Source of the DNA: Dryas octopetala
Lineage: Eukaryota; Streptophyta; Magnoliopsida; Rosales; Rosaceae
Length of the DNA stretch: 64,000 bases
Direction: 5' to 3'
Assembly (NCBI GenBank): GCA_963921425.1
Contig: OY992836.1
Location: 16,013,614 to 16,077,613 of the forward strand
In this document: piece after piece, positions 10,225-20,137 of the stretch
Layout: the number at the start of each line of letters is the position of its first letter
Position numbering within the stretch: position 1 is the first letter of the stretch
Position numbers and translations under genes: made by a program
The notes under the pieces: generated by a model
Databases searched by the model: none
The model's input: the letters and a program-made list of their open reading frames with translations, nothing else
What the model was told of the DNA's origin: nothing

Positions 10225-11659
10225 TAAAGCCCTGTGTTTTTGTAGCTGGTTTTTTTATTTTTTTGTTGGATTTTCAATCCCAACCATTGATTATATTAAA
10301 CTTTTTATTTGAATTTCTGGTTCAATTTGATAATTCCACAAGATAACATTTCCACAAATTTAATGATTTTTCGATATGATTTACAGTTTGATAATAAGGT
10401 TCGAACTTGTAATACAAGAGAAATGCTCTACAGAGCACCATATTTTTGTCGCCCAAGAACACCTAAGAGTTTCAACTGTTGAAGTTTGGATTTGTAATAC
10501 AATGTAAAACCTCAAATGAGCGCCATAGTTTTAGCGCCTAAGAGCAACTGATAATGGTCGAATAAAATATAATTGTTAATATTTTTGTTGGTATCTATTT
10601 TCGACATTTATGAGAAACTGAGGATGGATCGAATGAAATCCAATTCTTAATGCTTATAAATATCATATTTTTGGGATTTATGAGCACCTGACAACGGTTG
10701 GATAGAATCTAATCATTAAATCTACAATGAGCACCATATTTTTGGCGCCTAAATATATTATGTAAAAGCTCAAATGACCGTCATAGTTTTAGCACCTATG
10801 AGCAACTGACAATGGTAGAATAAAATCTAATTGTTAATATTTTTCTCGGTATCATATTTTTGACATTTATGAGAAACTGACAATGGTCAAATGAAATCCA
10901 ATTCTTAATGCTTATAGTATCATATTTTTGGGGCCTATGAGCACCTAACAACGGTTGGATAGAATCTAACCGTTAAGTCTACAATGAGCACCATATTTTT
11001 GGCGCCTAAATATATTCAACGGTTGAAAATTTCAATACTCAAATACAAGCTTACAATAGATCGTTCATCTAAACATTAATGTGTAATAAAATGCAAAGTC
11101 AATTATCATTTGGTTTACTAGATGACACTCCATTTTTCTTTATCGGAGTATATTTTGAGTTTAAAACTCATAAACGTTAGTTAATTAATCAATAAAAAAA
11201 ACTCATTATTTGTCTATTTAGACTATATATTTCGATATGATTCCCTTTTTATTAGTTTCAAAAAAATAATAATATAATAACACTAGTTGGCAGGATAACT
11301 AACATGTTAATTACATTACATACCAAAATGTTTGGTGCCAAAAAAAGAAATTAGGAATGTATCTAATCCATGCGTCACTTTTAATATATGCAAAATTGCA
11401 TTGAAAGTTGAAACACACATCTTCCTTAAATGGCAAAACCTCTTTTGACATTTACCAAACAAAAAGAAAACAACTTATCCACACTTGTCGAATAGAGAAA
11501 TCGATAATTTAGTGTTATTTCGATCCAAACATATGGATCAAAACCATGCAAGCATCACAAATCATCACAAATTCAACTTATTTTTGGATAAATAAATGAC
11601 AATAAAAAGTGATTTATTTTTGGTGGGTCTGTCGGGATCGAAGAAGCTGATCGATGATA
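10225..11659. other. intergenic spacer with tandem repeat
   Basis: AT-rich spacer upstream of F-box copy 4 and downstream of the GDSL pseudogene. Holds the 258 bp tandem repeat listed separately. No gene was seen. Confidence 0.5.
10503..11016. repeat. two-copy ~258 bp tandem repeat
   Basis: Copy 1 is about 10503-10760 and copy 2 about 10761-11016. Shared landmarks include CATAGTTTTAGC, GAGAAACTGA, AAATCCAATTCTTAATGCTT and GAGCACCATATTTTTGGCGC, each recurring about 258 bases apart. A partial third copy may start near 10425 (GAGCACCATATTTTTG). Confidence 0.75.
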
Positions 11660-12128
11660 TCAAACATGAGTAGCCACCAATTGACTGAAATTCATGGGTG
11701 TCACAAATCTTGTTCCTGCGCCGTAGAGGGTTAGTGCTGCTAGTTCCGAAGCAAATTCAGTTGGATGATACAAGTCCCAGAACAAATACTCTCGCCGATT
11801 CGGACAAAGGTTGGGGTTTATAAAGAAAAAGCATGGGAATACTCCATTTAACCTTCCACTTCCGCAGCACGCTGATTGAGTCTCCTTAAAGCCTATATAC
11901 CAAGTTGATCGAAGAAATATATGAGACTAAGTAATTTTCAAAAGTAGAGTAATATATGAGTAATATAATAAAGATAAAATTCACATGCATAATTTAACCC
12001 TAAATAGTAAATACTTTATTGACTTACCAAAGGCTAATGGGTCTTCAATGATGCTCATGGTCATTTCATAAGCATTTCCAAGTGAGTACTTCATGCCTTT
12101 CAACTCGGAACCCAATTTGAAGAGGAGA

Positions 12129-12157
12129 CACTACTACAAAAAAGCTCATACATATCA
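12129..12157 (+). repeat. CACTA left terminal inverted repeat
   Basis: 29 bp, identical in inverted form to 18858-18886. Begins CACTACTAC. Confidence 0.93.
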
Positions 12158-13328
12158 GTAATTTACCGATATCTAAGGCTCCTAAAATTCGATATAGGAA
12201 AGCGTGATATCTATTCTCATTGGTTTACATATCAGTTTTGAACTGATCTCTATAGAGGTTTTTAAATCAGTTCCTTTTTTAAATACGATATATTTTCCCT
12301 TCCTGGATGGTTAAAAATGCAATAAATGATATATTTATAATATATTATATCAGTATTATATTTATAACTGATATCATATATATTAATAATATGGGTTTTA
12401 GTCGTATAACTGGTATAATTATTTCCATAGACATCTGTATTGTATATAAGAACAGATATTTTAGATCAGACTTATATGTTCCTAAATTACGGAACTGGTA
12501 TAGACTGTATCATAGACATCGGTATTAGTTCTCATAAATGATATCTGATATGTGAATTATATGTGTTTAAGATATAAAAATGATATTTATATTCTCATAG
12601 ATATCGGTCTTTTTATAATAACTGATATCATATATGTGAATTAAATGTTTTAAGAGTATGGAACTGGTATAAATATTTTTATAGATATCGGTATTGGTGA
12701 TAAAAAATGATATCGTAGACATCTATTATATGTGTTTTTATTGTATAATTGATTACGAAGCTATGATTGATATCAGTTTATTTTCCCAAAATAGAAATCT
12801 ATTCTCTATAGCATTTCAGTTTTTATATTAGAATTGATCTAATATATTTCGAAATTAGAGTTATGTGACCTGTTTTGATATCGGGTTTATTTTCAAAAAA
12901 CTGATATAATTGGTTAACACCATTGAACCATCTAGAGCATATTTATTTAGTGGCCAATTTTACCTGCATAGATAAGCTAAACTGATTCATTTCATTCAAC
13001 AATCCATTCCATTCATCAAATGTCATATATTTCAAAGGACCCAAAAGTTGTCATATCACAAAAATTAGGGGGAGATCTCATCATCTCTAACTACCCCTTC
13101 CTTCAAATATGTCTAAGCTAGCTAGGCTAGGCATCACTTAAAACTACCCTTTACAAAAACTATTAGGCAGTAGGCTAGGCATGCATTTTTCCAAAAAACT
13201 AGGCAGGGGGCATGCAATTCCCTATTCCCCTTTACAAAATATGGGCATGGCAGCATTTAAATTAATTGATCTAAGCTCTATAATATCCACAAAATGGCAC
13301 ATCCAGCCATCACCACATATACCTAAGC

Positions 13329-13427
13329 CTACACATAATTCAAGTTAACAAAGTCACCCCATTCTTCTCGAACATCATCAATTTGGTCTTTGGTGTAACT
13401 GCATCGCTTGATCTTTGATTTGCTCCA
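13329..13427 (-). other. possible terminal exon of the transcription unit in the CACTA element
   Basis: After an acceptor (GTGTTTTCAG|TGGAGC) the minus strand has a 32-codon open stretch (WSKSKIKRCSYTKDQ, then DDVREEWGDFVNLNYV) ending in TAG. The family was not recognised. It could be another captured exon or a fortuitous ORF. Confidence 0.3.
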
Positions 13428-13859
13428 CTGAAAACACAAAGGAAAATTGCATTAGCTCAATAGTAAGGTAGCTTAAAGCTTGCTCATACTAAAATAATGC
13501 TTGCAGCTAGCTTTTGCAAATTCACATAACTAACACCATGGGAAATAAATGCTAGACAACTTTTCAAAGGTTAAGAGAAATTAGACATGCAGTAGAATGG
13601 TTAAGTTTGATGTATTATTAGTGACAAACAAAAGAGAACTTAGTACAAGTTGAATGCTTACATAAGAAAGGAACAATATATAGCATGTAGAAAACAGAAT
13701 TTTGACAACCATGATAATGGCCAAGTGTGGTTTTGGTACTGACCAGTTTTTTAAGGCAGGTTCAGATGGAACCCTTCTTTACTGCAAGGAGAAACAAGAG
13801 ATGGCAAACAGAAAGTATAGTGCTTAATCTTATAATTTGATTAAGCAAGGAGAAACAAG

Positions 13860-14182
13860 AGATGCCAATTTGACAGCCACCTTAAACTCTCTATCCTTCC
13901 TGCAGGTTTAAATGAGTAGAGCAATCAAATACAATGAAGTTCAAAACCCAGAAAGAACTATAAAAAAATACGTAAAGAAAAACAAAAAGACAAACAAGCA
14001 GTGACACGGTGACACCTCACTGGGAAAATACCTCTTTGAACCTGATGGCCCAGCACGACCGTCTTTTTCAGGTAACTTAACCAAAAAATCATTTGAATCA
14101 AATGGCAATGACCCAGCTGTATATAAGCTTTTCCTGCCATCATAGGCCGGCATTCTCTTGCCCAAATGTGACTCAGAGTACA
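13860..14182 (-). pseudogene. captured Argonaute N-domain exons inside the CACTA element
   Basis: Two adjacent minus-strand exons match the N domain of an AGO1/AGO5/AGO10-clade Argonaute. Exon A (~14182-14032) reads SHLGKRMPAYDGRKSLYTAG, then SLPFDSNDFLVKLPEKDG, and ends in AG before a GTATTT donor. Exon B (13899 to ~13860) follows an acceptor (CCTGCAG|G) and reads KDREFKVAVKLAS. The two join in phase with an Arg codon across the splice, exactly as an Argonaute gene would. Exon B then breaks off within the family sequence, next to a short duplicated segment (AAGGAGAAACAAGAGAT at ~13785 and ~13847). The DSxxFxVxL wording looks closest to AGO5, a judgement by eye. No PAZ, MID or PIWI part is present. 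Confidence 0.85.
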
Positions 14183-14555
14183 TATAAACAATGTTTATCT
14201 TCAGTAAACATTTATGCAAACAGTACAATGTTTATCTTCAGTAATTATGGTCAACATCCAATGCGACCTTTCAAAAAGGGTATCACTATAATTAGCATGC
14301 ATGAAAAAATGGCAGGCATAAAAAAGGTTCAAGAAAATCAGTTAATCATCTAAACACCCTTACCCAGAATTGTAAGGCACCAAGAAAAAACGATTGCTTT
14401 TTCCTTGCTGAAAACGAGTTGCCATGTAGGTTGATCAAAGATTGGACTTATATCAAAGAGTGGTTACATTCAGGCACTGAACTTGTTAGTAAAATACAAG
14501 GCTGAAAACAATAAATAAATAACCAAATCTAAATGCCACTTTCAAGCATATTTTT

Positions 14556-14945
14556 TTAACAGGGGAGGAAAACATAAGCAACATCATTGATGTATTGGTT
14601 ATGAAAACACACACACACACACACACACAAAATATAGATGACCATAGTCCATAAACAAGTAATTCCATAAAGAAAAAGAAGAAGAAAAAAAAATTCAGAA
14701 TGAGTAAAAGAAGCTAAGAAAGGTAGTGTACCAGTGACTCGGTGGAAAAGCTGAGTATCAGAATTTGAGATACAATGAGAAGATGGGTGGTTTAGAGCTG
14801 CTTTTAAATTGGGTTTCATCCTACAACTCCGAGTAGCACTTTTACCACAAGGAGAAATCTGAATGTGTATGTTTTGAGAGTTCTTTTTCCCTAAAGTATT
14901 GACAACACCAAACATCTTCGAAAGTTTCTTGAAAACCTTGTTGCA
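14556..14945 (-). other. unassigned exon-like segment in the CACTA element
   Basis: After an acceptor (TTAATGCAG|GGATTA at ~14945) the minus strand carries an open frame starting MFGVVNTLGKKNSQN. A possible donor (GTCACTG|GTACAC) lies near 14733. The protein was not recognised. The frame then continues through a T-rich intron-like stretch and a (CA)n run. It may be another captured exon. Confidence 0.3.
14606..14629. repeat. (AC)n microsatellite
   Basis: Uninterrupted AC dinucleotide run of about 24 bases within the CACTA element. Confidence 0.9.
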
Positions 14946-15663
14946 TATTTAATCCCTGCATTAAGTAAACAGAAAATATAATATGTGAGAAATAAAGTTA
15001 TATCAGCACAATGAACTGATTCATAGGACAACTACCCACTTGAATGAGAACTGTCTGCTACACAAACATAAGAAAAAATAAATCATTAAACATCAAAAAT
15101 TTTGAATTTGGTTATGTCATTAGATAAAGCACTAGGCTTCTATAATAATTTCTAAGGGCCTCCTTAAGAGAATGTATAATAAAGTAAAAAGAATTTAGTT
15201 ATTTCTTTCTCAACATATTGTTTCTTAATTTCTTGGTTGTGGAGACTCCAACCTCAGGGGAGAGGACTATATTCATTACTTCAGATAGATCAAAATTACA
15301 AAATATCATATAAAAGAAACCATGTAAGTAATAGCATCAGGAAGAAAAATCATAGTTGACCTTTATACATACTCTCAATGGATTCTTTCAAATCGGGGCT
15401 TAAACAAAACCTCAACTCAACATGTAAAGAACCATCTACCTCAAAAATGATTAGGAAATTAGTTGAAAAAAAGGTAACCATATGCTTTAATTACCACACA
15501 CCAATTTATTTAATCACTTTGATTTGTACAGATTTTTATAGGAGCTTTGATTTTACAGTTGAAACATTGGAGAGGGTTTAAAATTTGTAATACAATTCTT
15601 AGAACAAATTATACCAATAAATGCTCCTTCCTTTCCTAAGGTAAAAAGTAAGCAAACAAACTT

Positions 15664-16047
15664 ACAAGTAAACCTGGCAATAGAAATGTGAACTCCCAGA
15701 AAAATGAGTTCTTAAACCCTTGTCAAGATTTTTAATAGCTTAGATGGCTTCAACTGCAATAGCTATGTTCACATCTGTTATGAGCTGCGGGAAAAAGATA
15801 GGCATTGAGAGAAAGGGATTGTAGAGGATAAAAAAATCATTTATGTGGTAGATCAGCTGTACTGTTACATTGGAAATGCAATTGACAAAGGACAATGTTG
15901 AGGTTGGAAGATGAAAATAGTTTGTTCAACTAAAAATAAATAAGTACCTTCTTTAACGTCCGACATATTTCTGTAAAATCACCAGGGGATATTCTTTTAG
16001 TTGAAGCAAGCTTGGCTAGCAGAGGAAGTCCAAGCAACCACAAGAGC
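15664..16047 (-). pseudogene. captured MOR1/XMAP215-type (TOG) exons inside the CACTA element
   Basis: Two minus-strand exons resemble the plant microtubule-organising protein MOR1/GEM1 (XMAP215/Dis1 family). The first (~16047-15948) ends TKRISPGDFTEICRTLKK before a GTACTT donor. The second (15784 to ~15664) follows TTTTTCCCGCAG and reads LITDVNIAIAVEAI, then stop, then AIKNLDKGLRTHFSGSS. They join in phase. The second exon has a TAA nonsense codon where the family has a Gln, and a one-base frame change near its end (HF then the LLP-LL frame). MOR1 binds tubulin through TOG/HEAT repeats at microtubule ends. This relic cannot encode that. It lies in the same orientation as the Argonaute exons and belongs to an unrelated donor gene. 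Confidence 0.75.
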
Positions 16048-17761
16048 CTTTAAAAGGGTAAATTAATAGTATTTAAGGACAATGGATGGTAATATTAACA
16101 GAGAGGGAAGATGAGAACTGATAAAGCCAGCTAATAAGATAAAAATGCCACAGGTCCATAACCAAATTTAAGAGGAAGTCCCATCATTAGAAGCCACAGA
16201 GCTGTATGACAACTGAGAATTGAACCTTGAAGGCTTGAACAGGTCCAATCCAATCAATAACAACTCTATGTTGACCAAAAATAAAAAAAATAAACAATAA
16301 CAACTCTATGGTATATCTACTTGTTTTCTACCAAATTCTTGATTCCCTATAGAAGTTTTTCTCAGATTCCTTGCATTGTACTCGGCTCTAATATACACAC
16401 ACTGAATTAATTATGAACCACTGCCTAATCAACTTGTTTTAGTAATCAATAGTAATAAACAGCCACACCCACCTTTTTTAAATCATCATGCGCGCTTAAC
16501 TTGTACTGACCCTTTATGCAGGGTTCCCCTTAATAATGCAATTTAAAATCAAGAAACACAGTTACAAACTGACAATTGGAAGGCATAATGACAGAGTTGA
16601 TTGTCAATCATTCATCATATTAGTAATAGATGGTATATGAAGTAACCTTCCCCAGTATTCACATATATATGAGCAACAGAAGAAACCCAAGAAATGTTGT
16701 GTTTATAATTCTGTCAGTATATATTTTGTTTCTAATAAAACATTTTCATATTATTGTTACTATTATTATATATATGTGATGGACACCTCAGTCCATCAGC
16801 ATATGCATATTGTAACACCACCACCACCAACAAAACATAGAAATAATTCTAGAATAAGTTGAAAGGTAATGCCAAACCCTGAAAGTCTGAAACCCATGTG
16901 CCCTGCCTGCCTCAGAATCAAAATTGGCTACTCACAAGTCACTACTCATCACGGTCTTATTATTCCCACTTGGTACTTATATGCTACCAATTGGTTGAAG
17001 GGGGTGCTTCTCTGTTTTGTACACTCGCGACAAATTAAGGCCCTCCCAATAATCTCTTACAGAGAGAGAGAGAGAGACAGCTGACCCAGACCAATTCGAG
17101 TAGGTTGAGAATTGAATTTTAGTTTCTATAATGGCTAGGCTTTAAATGAATGAATGGACCACAAACTGAAGCATGAGCAAGTGTAAAGGACGACGTTAAT
17201 ACATAATACATTTATCTTTTGTTTTTCACTCCTATTTTGGTTAGGGGAAGTACGAGACAAACAACAGAACTAGTCATTACTACCCAATTAATTATGCTAT
17301 TTTGTTTTCATGGGAATTCAACTTGTAGGTCAGACTGGAAAATCATTCACAAATAATTATCTTACTAGCAAAGAATAAGAAATGGATTTACTGCTGGAAT
17401 CTAGGATGATGAAGTACTTTCTAGCTTAAACATGCACTACATAGCATGGGGTTGATTTACCAAACAAATTAGCTCCAAATGCTTTCTATGACATGAACAA
17501 ATACCAAATTGATTTCATTCTACGTCCATAACAACTTGAGTATATCAATAGATCCATAACAACTTGATTGGTGCTGTAGCATTGGATATTTGAATAATGC
17601 TTCAAAAAGTAAAAGCAACCTCTTAGGAACATGGGAACTTGGCAAGATGGACCAGTGGAGGATTATTAAACTTTGAGTTTACACAATTAACATATGAAAA
17701 TATCATCCCAGCAATCTAGATCTAACAAGACATTTTATATTAAACAAAATGTAAGCTTACC

Positions 17762-18420
17762 TGTGAAGACAACAATGCCAACTTTCAGTCTTCAACTTGG
17801 CATTGTTCAACTTGTAATAACCATTGTGAATGCTGTCTTCAACTTGGCTTGTTCCCGCTGAACATTGATCAAACAATTACAGGATGCAAGTAATCTCAAC
17901 AGGAACCACCTCTGTCCTCCCACGCCTAGAGTCATAAACCCTAAAGTAATCTCAAATGTATTAAATAGAAAAATTAACTAATAAAATTAATCACAAACCA
18001 AATTGAATCACAAAAATAAAAAACAAATGAAGTATGGAAACCCCAAAGAAAAACCCCAATATTCCTGGCCGTATCAACAAAACCTAAAAGAAAATAAATA
18101 AGAAATTAATAGATGAGTAACCTGAAGCTCAGGGTGACGGCGCAGGTACCAGAGATGATGAACGCCACTTTCTTTCCAGGTTATTCTCAGGTACCAGGGC
18201 TTCAAATTCTTGCAATATAGATTTGACTAGGTTTTCAGAAAGAGAGATAAGGATTGCGAAAAGGAGAGATATAGAGGGAAGTAAAGAAACGGTGAAAGAA
18301 GAAGAGAAAGAGAGAAGAGAGAGAGAGAGATGGAAGAAATCTAACCCCAGGGATTCGCAGAGAAAAGAGACGAGCTGATATCAGGATGACCTAGGTTTTG
18401 CTGAGAGAGATGAGAGGAGT
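17762..18420 (-). promoter_or_regulatory. possible 5' exons and GA/CT-rich leader of a CACTA-borne transcript
   Basis: Reading on the minus strand, a CT-rich stretch (18240-18560, GA-rich on the plus strand) resembles a plant 5' leader. Donor-like sites follow at about 18120 (CTTCAG|GTTACT) and 17762 (TTCACAG|GTAAGC). Together with the captured exons downstream, this suggests one spliced minus-strand transcription unit. No transcript evidence is available. Confidence 0.3.
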
Positions 18421-18857
18421 AAGGGCTTGAGTGAGAAACAAAAGAGAGAGATAGAGAGTAGAAGGAGATCGATGAAAGGAGTACCTAGCGATGAAGGAGA
18501 TCGTCGAGATGAAGGAGGTCGCGATGAAAGAGAGAGTGTGAGTGTGTCTGGATGTGGCTCTATCAGAGTCACAGAAGTGAGTGTAGGTCGTGTTTTGAGT
18601 TCTGTTTTAGGCAAAAAAAAGAAATTAAGTTCTATGAACAGTAGCGCCTTTTTTCTTGGCACTAACCTTGCGATCAGTTTTTTATTTTAGATATCACTTT
18701 TAATGAATAGTTAAGTAAATTGAGAAACTTAAGATATCATATTGAAAAACTTGGTGATTTATAAAATATTATATATATCAGTTTTTGAAAAAAAAACACA
18801 TAAGCGATATTAAAAACCCTATTATATCGAATACCTTTAAAACTGATATTAATGTAG

Positions 18858-18886
18858 TGATATGTATGAGCTTTTTTGTAGTAGTG
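18858..18886 (-). repeat. CACTA right terminal inverted repeat
   Basis: Reverse complement of 12129-12157 over 29 bp. Followed by the AGA target duplication. Confidence 0.93.
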
Positions 18887-18940
18887 AGAGCCACAGTTTG
18901 TGTGTAAAATGTTTGAGCAAGCTAGTTTAGTTCCTCATGA

Positions 18941-20137
18941 CATACACCCAAGGAGTTAAATTTCAATTTTTGAGGGTATCGAAATTTTATCACACAACTA
19001 TAAATATTTTGCTAGAATTTCGCCGAAATGTTCAAATTTCGCGAAATTTCGCCGAAATTTGGCGAAATTTCGCTCAGAGAAATACAAACCCAACTCTTTT
19101 TCATGAAGTTTATAGATCTTCGTCTGTCTTGGCATGATTGGGGAGGGAGGAGAGAGACGGGTGAGAAGAGAGAAGAGATGGGGAGGGAGAGGAGGAAGAG
19201 AGGGAAGATCTGCGAGGATTGACGCAGAGAAGGGAGATGGAGGAGAGAGAAGAGATATATCATTTCGGCGTGTGTTCATCATATATGATAAAATTTCGCG
19301 AAATTCTAGCAGGTGTGCTGTGTACGTTGTGTTGGGTTTTGCTTTTGCTTTCGTGTGTGTTCATCATATATGATATATCATATATTCAACTTGCAAGTTT
19401 GCAACACAGTGGCTGGGGAGAGAGATATATGAGAGGAAAGAAGAAAGTACGGAAATGATAAGAAGGAAAGAAAAAAAAAAAGTTAAAAAAAGAAAAAGGT
19501 GTAGCTGTCAAGCCGTGTAGGATTTATTGGGATTTGGGGGTTTGACTATTTGAGCAATTAGAAGGAAAAAAAAATAATTTAGAGTTTTGTTTGGCATTTT
19601 TTGGGTTTTGTTTAGTTATTTTTAAACCTTAAACCATAACACATTTTTATATAAAAAATAATTAAAAATATTCTAAAAGACATAAATCTTAATATCTTAT
19701 ACCATATTTTAAAGAATATAGAATATATAAAGTTTAGTGTATATATTATAGAGTATAAAGAGTAATAGGGTATATAAAGTATATAGGATTTAGTGTATAA
19801 ATTATAGAGTATAAAAAATATATTAATTTCATTTATTCATTGTACTAATTTTATTTAACAGTATTTGTCTCCAGCGTGCATTATATTCATCTTATATCAC
19901 ATAAAACTTACTATATAATTTGGTTTCTTCAATATTTTTTATCAATTTAGTAGATAATATGCTAAATAAACATATGGTAAAGTTTCATTCAAAATTTCCG
20001 TATTTTGATAGCAATTTCCGTCATTTCCGTCTAATTTTTGTCAAAATTTAAAAATCTTCGAAATTTCCGTCGAAATTTTCATCGAAATTTTCATCGAAAT
20101 TTCCTCGAAACTCGAAATTTTATTCCTTGCATACACC
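18941..20137. repeat. 8 bp target-site duplications flanking the hAT-like element
   Basis: CATACACC occurs at 18941-18948 and again at 20130-20137, immediately outside the element. The lipase reading frame is continuous when the insertion and one copy are removed. Confidence 0.85.
18949..20129. mobile_element. hAT-like non-autonomous element, 1181 bp
   Basis: Terminal repeats CAAGGAGTTAAATTTC (left) and CAAGGAATAAAATTTC (right, inverted) match at 14 of 16 positions. The ends fit the hAT rule of a short TIR with an 8 bp target duplication. Both ends carry clusters of CGAAATTT-type motifs (18975-19075, 20040-20120). The interior is AT-rich and includes a GA-rich block (19138-19260) and a direct repeat of GTGTTCATCATATATGATA (~19270 and ~19360). 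No transposase ORF is visible. A 9 bp TSD reading (CATACACCC) would suggest Mutator, but the matching CAAGGA ends favour hAT. Confidence 0.75.

Larger units (their letters stand above)
12129..18886. mobile_element. CACTA (En/Spm) element, non-autonomous, 6758 bp, TSD AGA
   Basis: The left end CACTACTACAAAAAAGCTC at 12129 and the right end (same sequence inverted, ending 18886) form a perfect 29 bp terminal inverted repeat. A 3 bp target duplication AGA flanks it (12126-12128 and 18887-18889), as expected for CACTA transposons. The flanking GDSL exon 4 reads through cleanly once the element and one AGA are removed. Subterminal regions (12150-12900 and 18690-18860) are rich in TGATATC/GATATCAGT-type motifs on both strands, as in CACTA subterminal repeats. 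No ORF resembles a TnpA or TnpD/Tnp2 transposase, so it is probably non-autonomous. The interior contains captured host exons, listed separately. Confidence 0.93.

Noticed and set aside
18381..18690. Ser/Leu-rich and Arg/Glu-rich ORFs in the GA-rich stretch
   Set aside because: Low-complexity translation of a GA/CT-rich leader. No family was recognised.
18950..20129. Mutator-type reading of the insertion with a 9 bp TSD CATACACCC
   Set aside because: The extra C can belong to either side. Giving it to the element restores matching CAAGGA ends and an 8 bp TSD, which fits hAT better.
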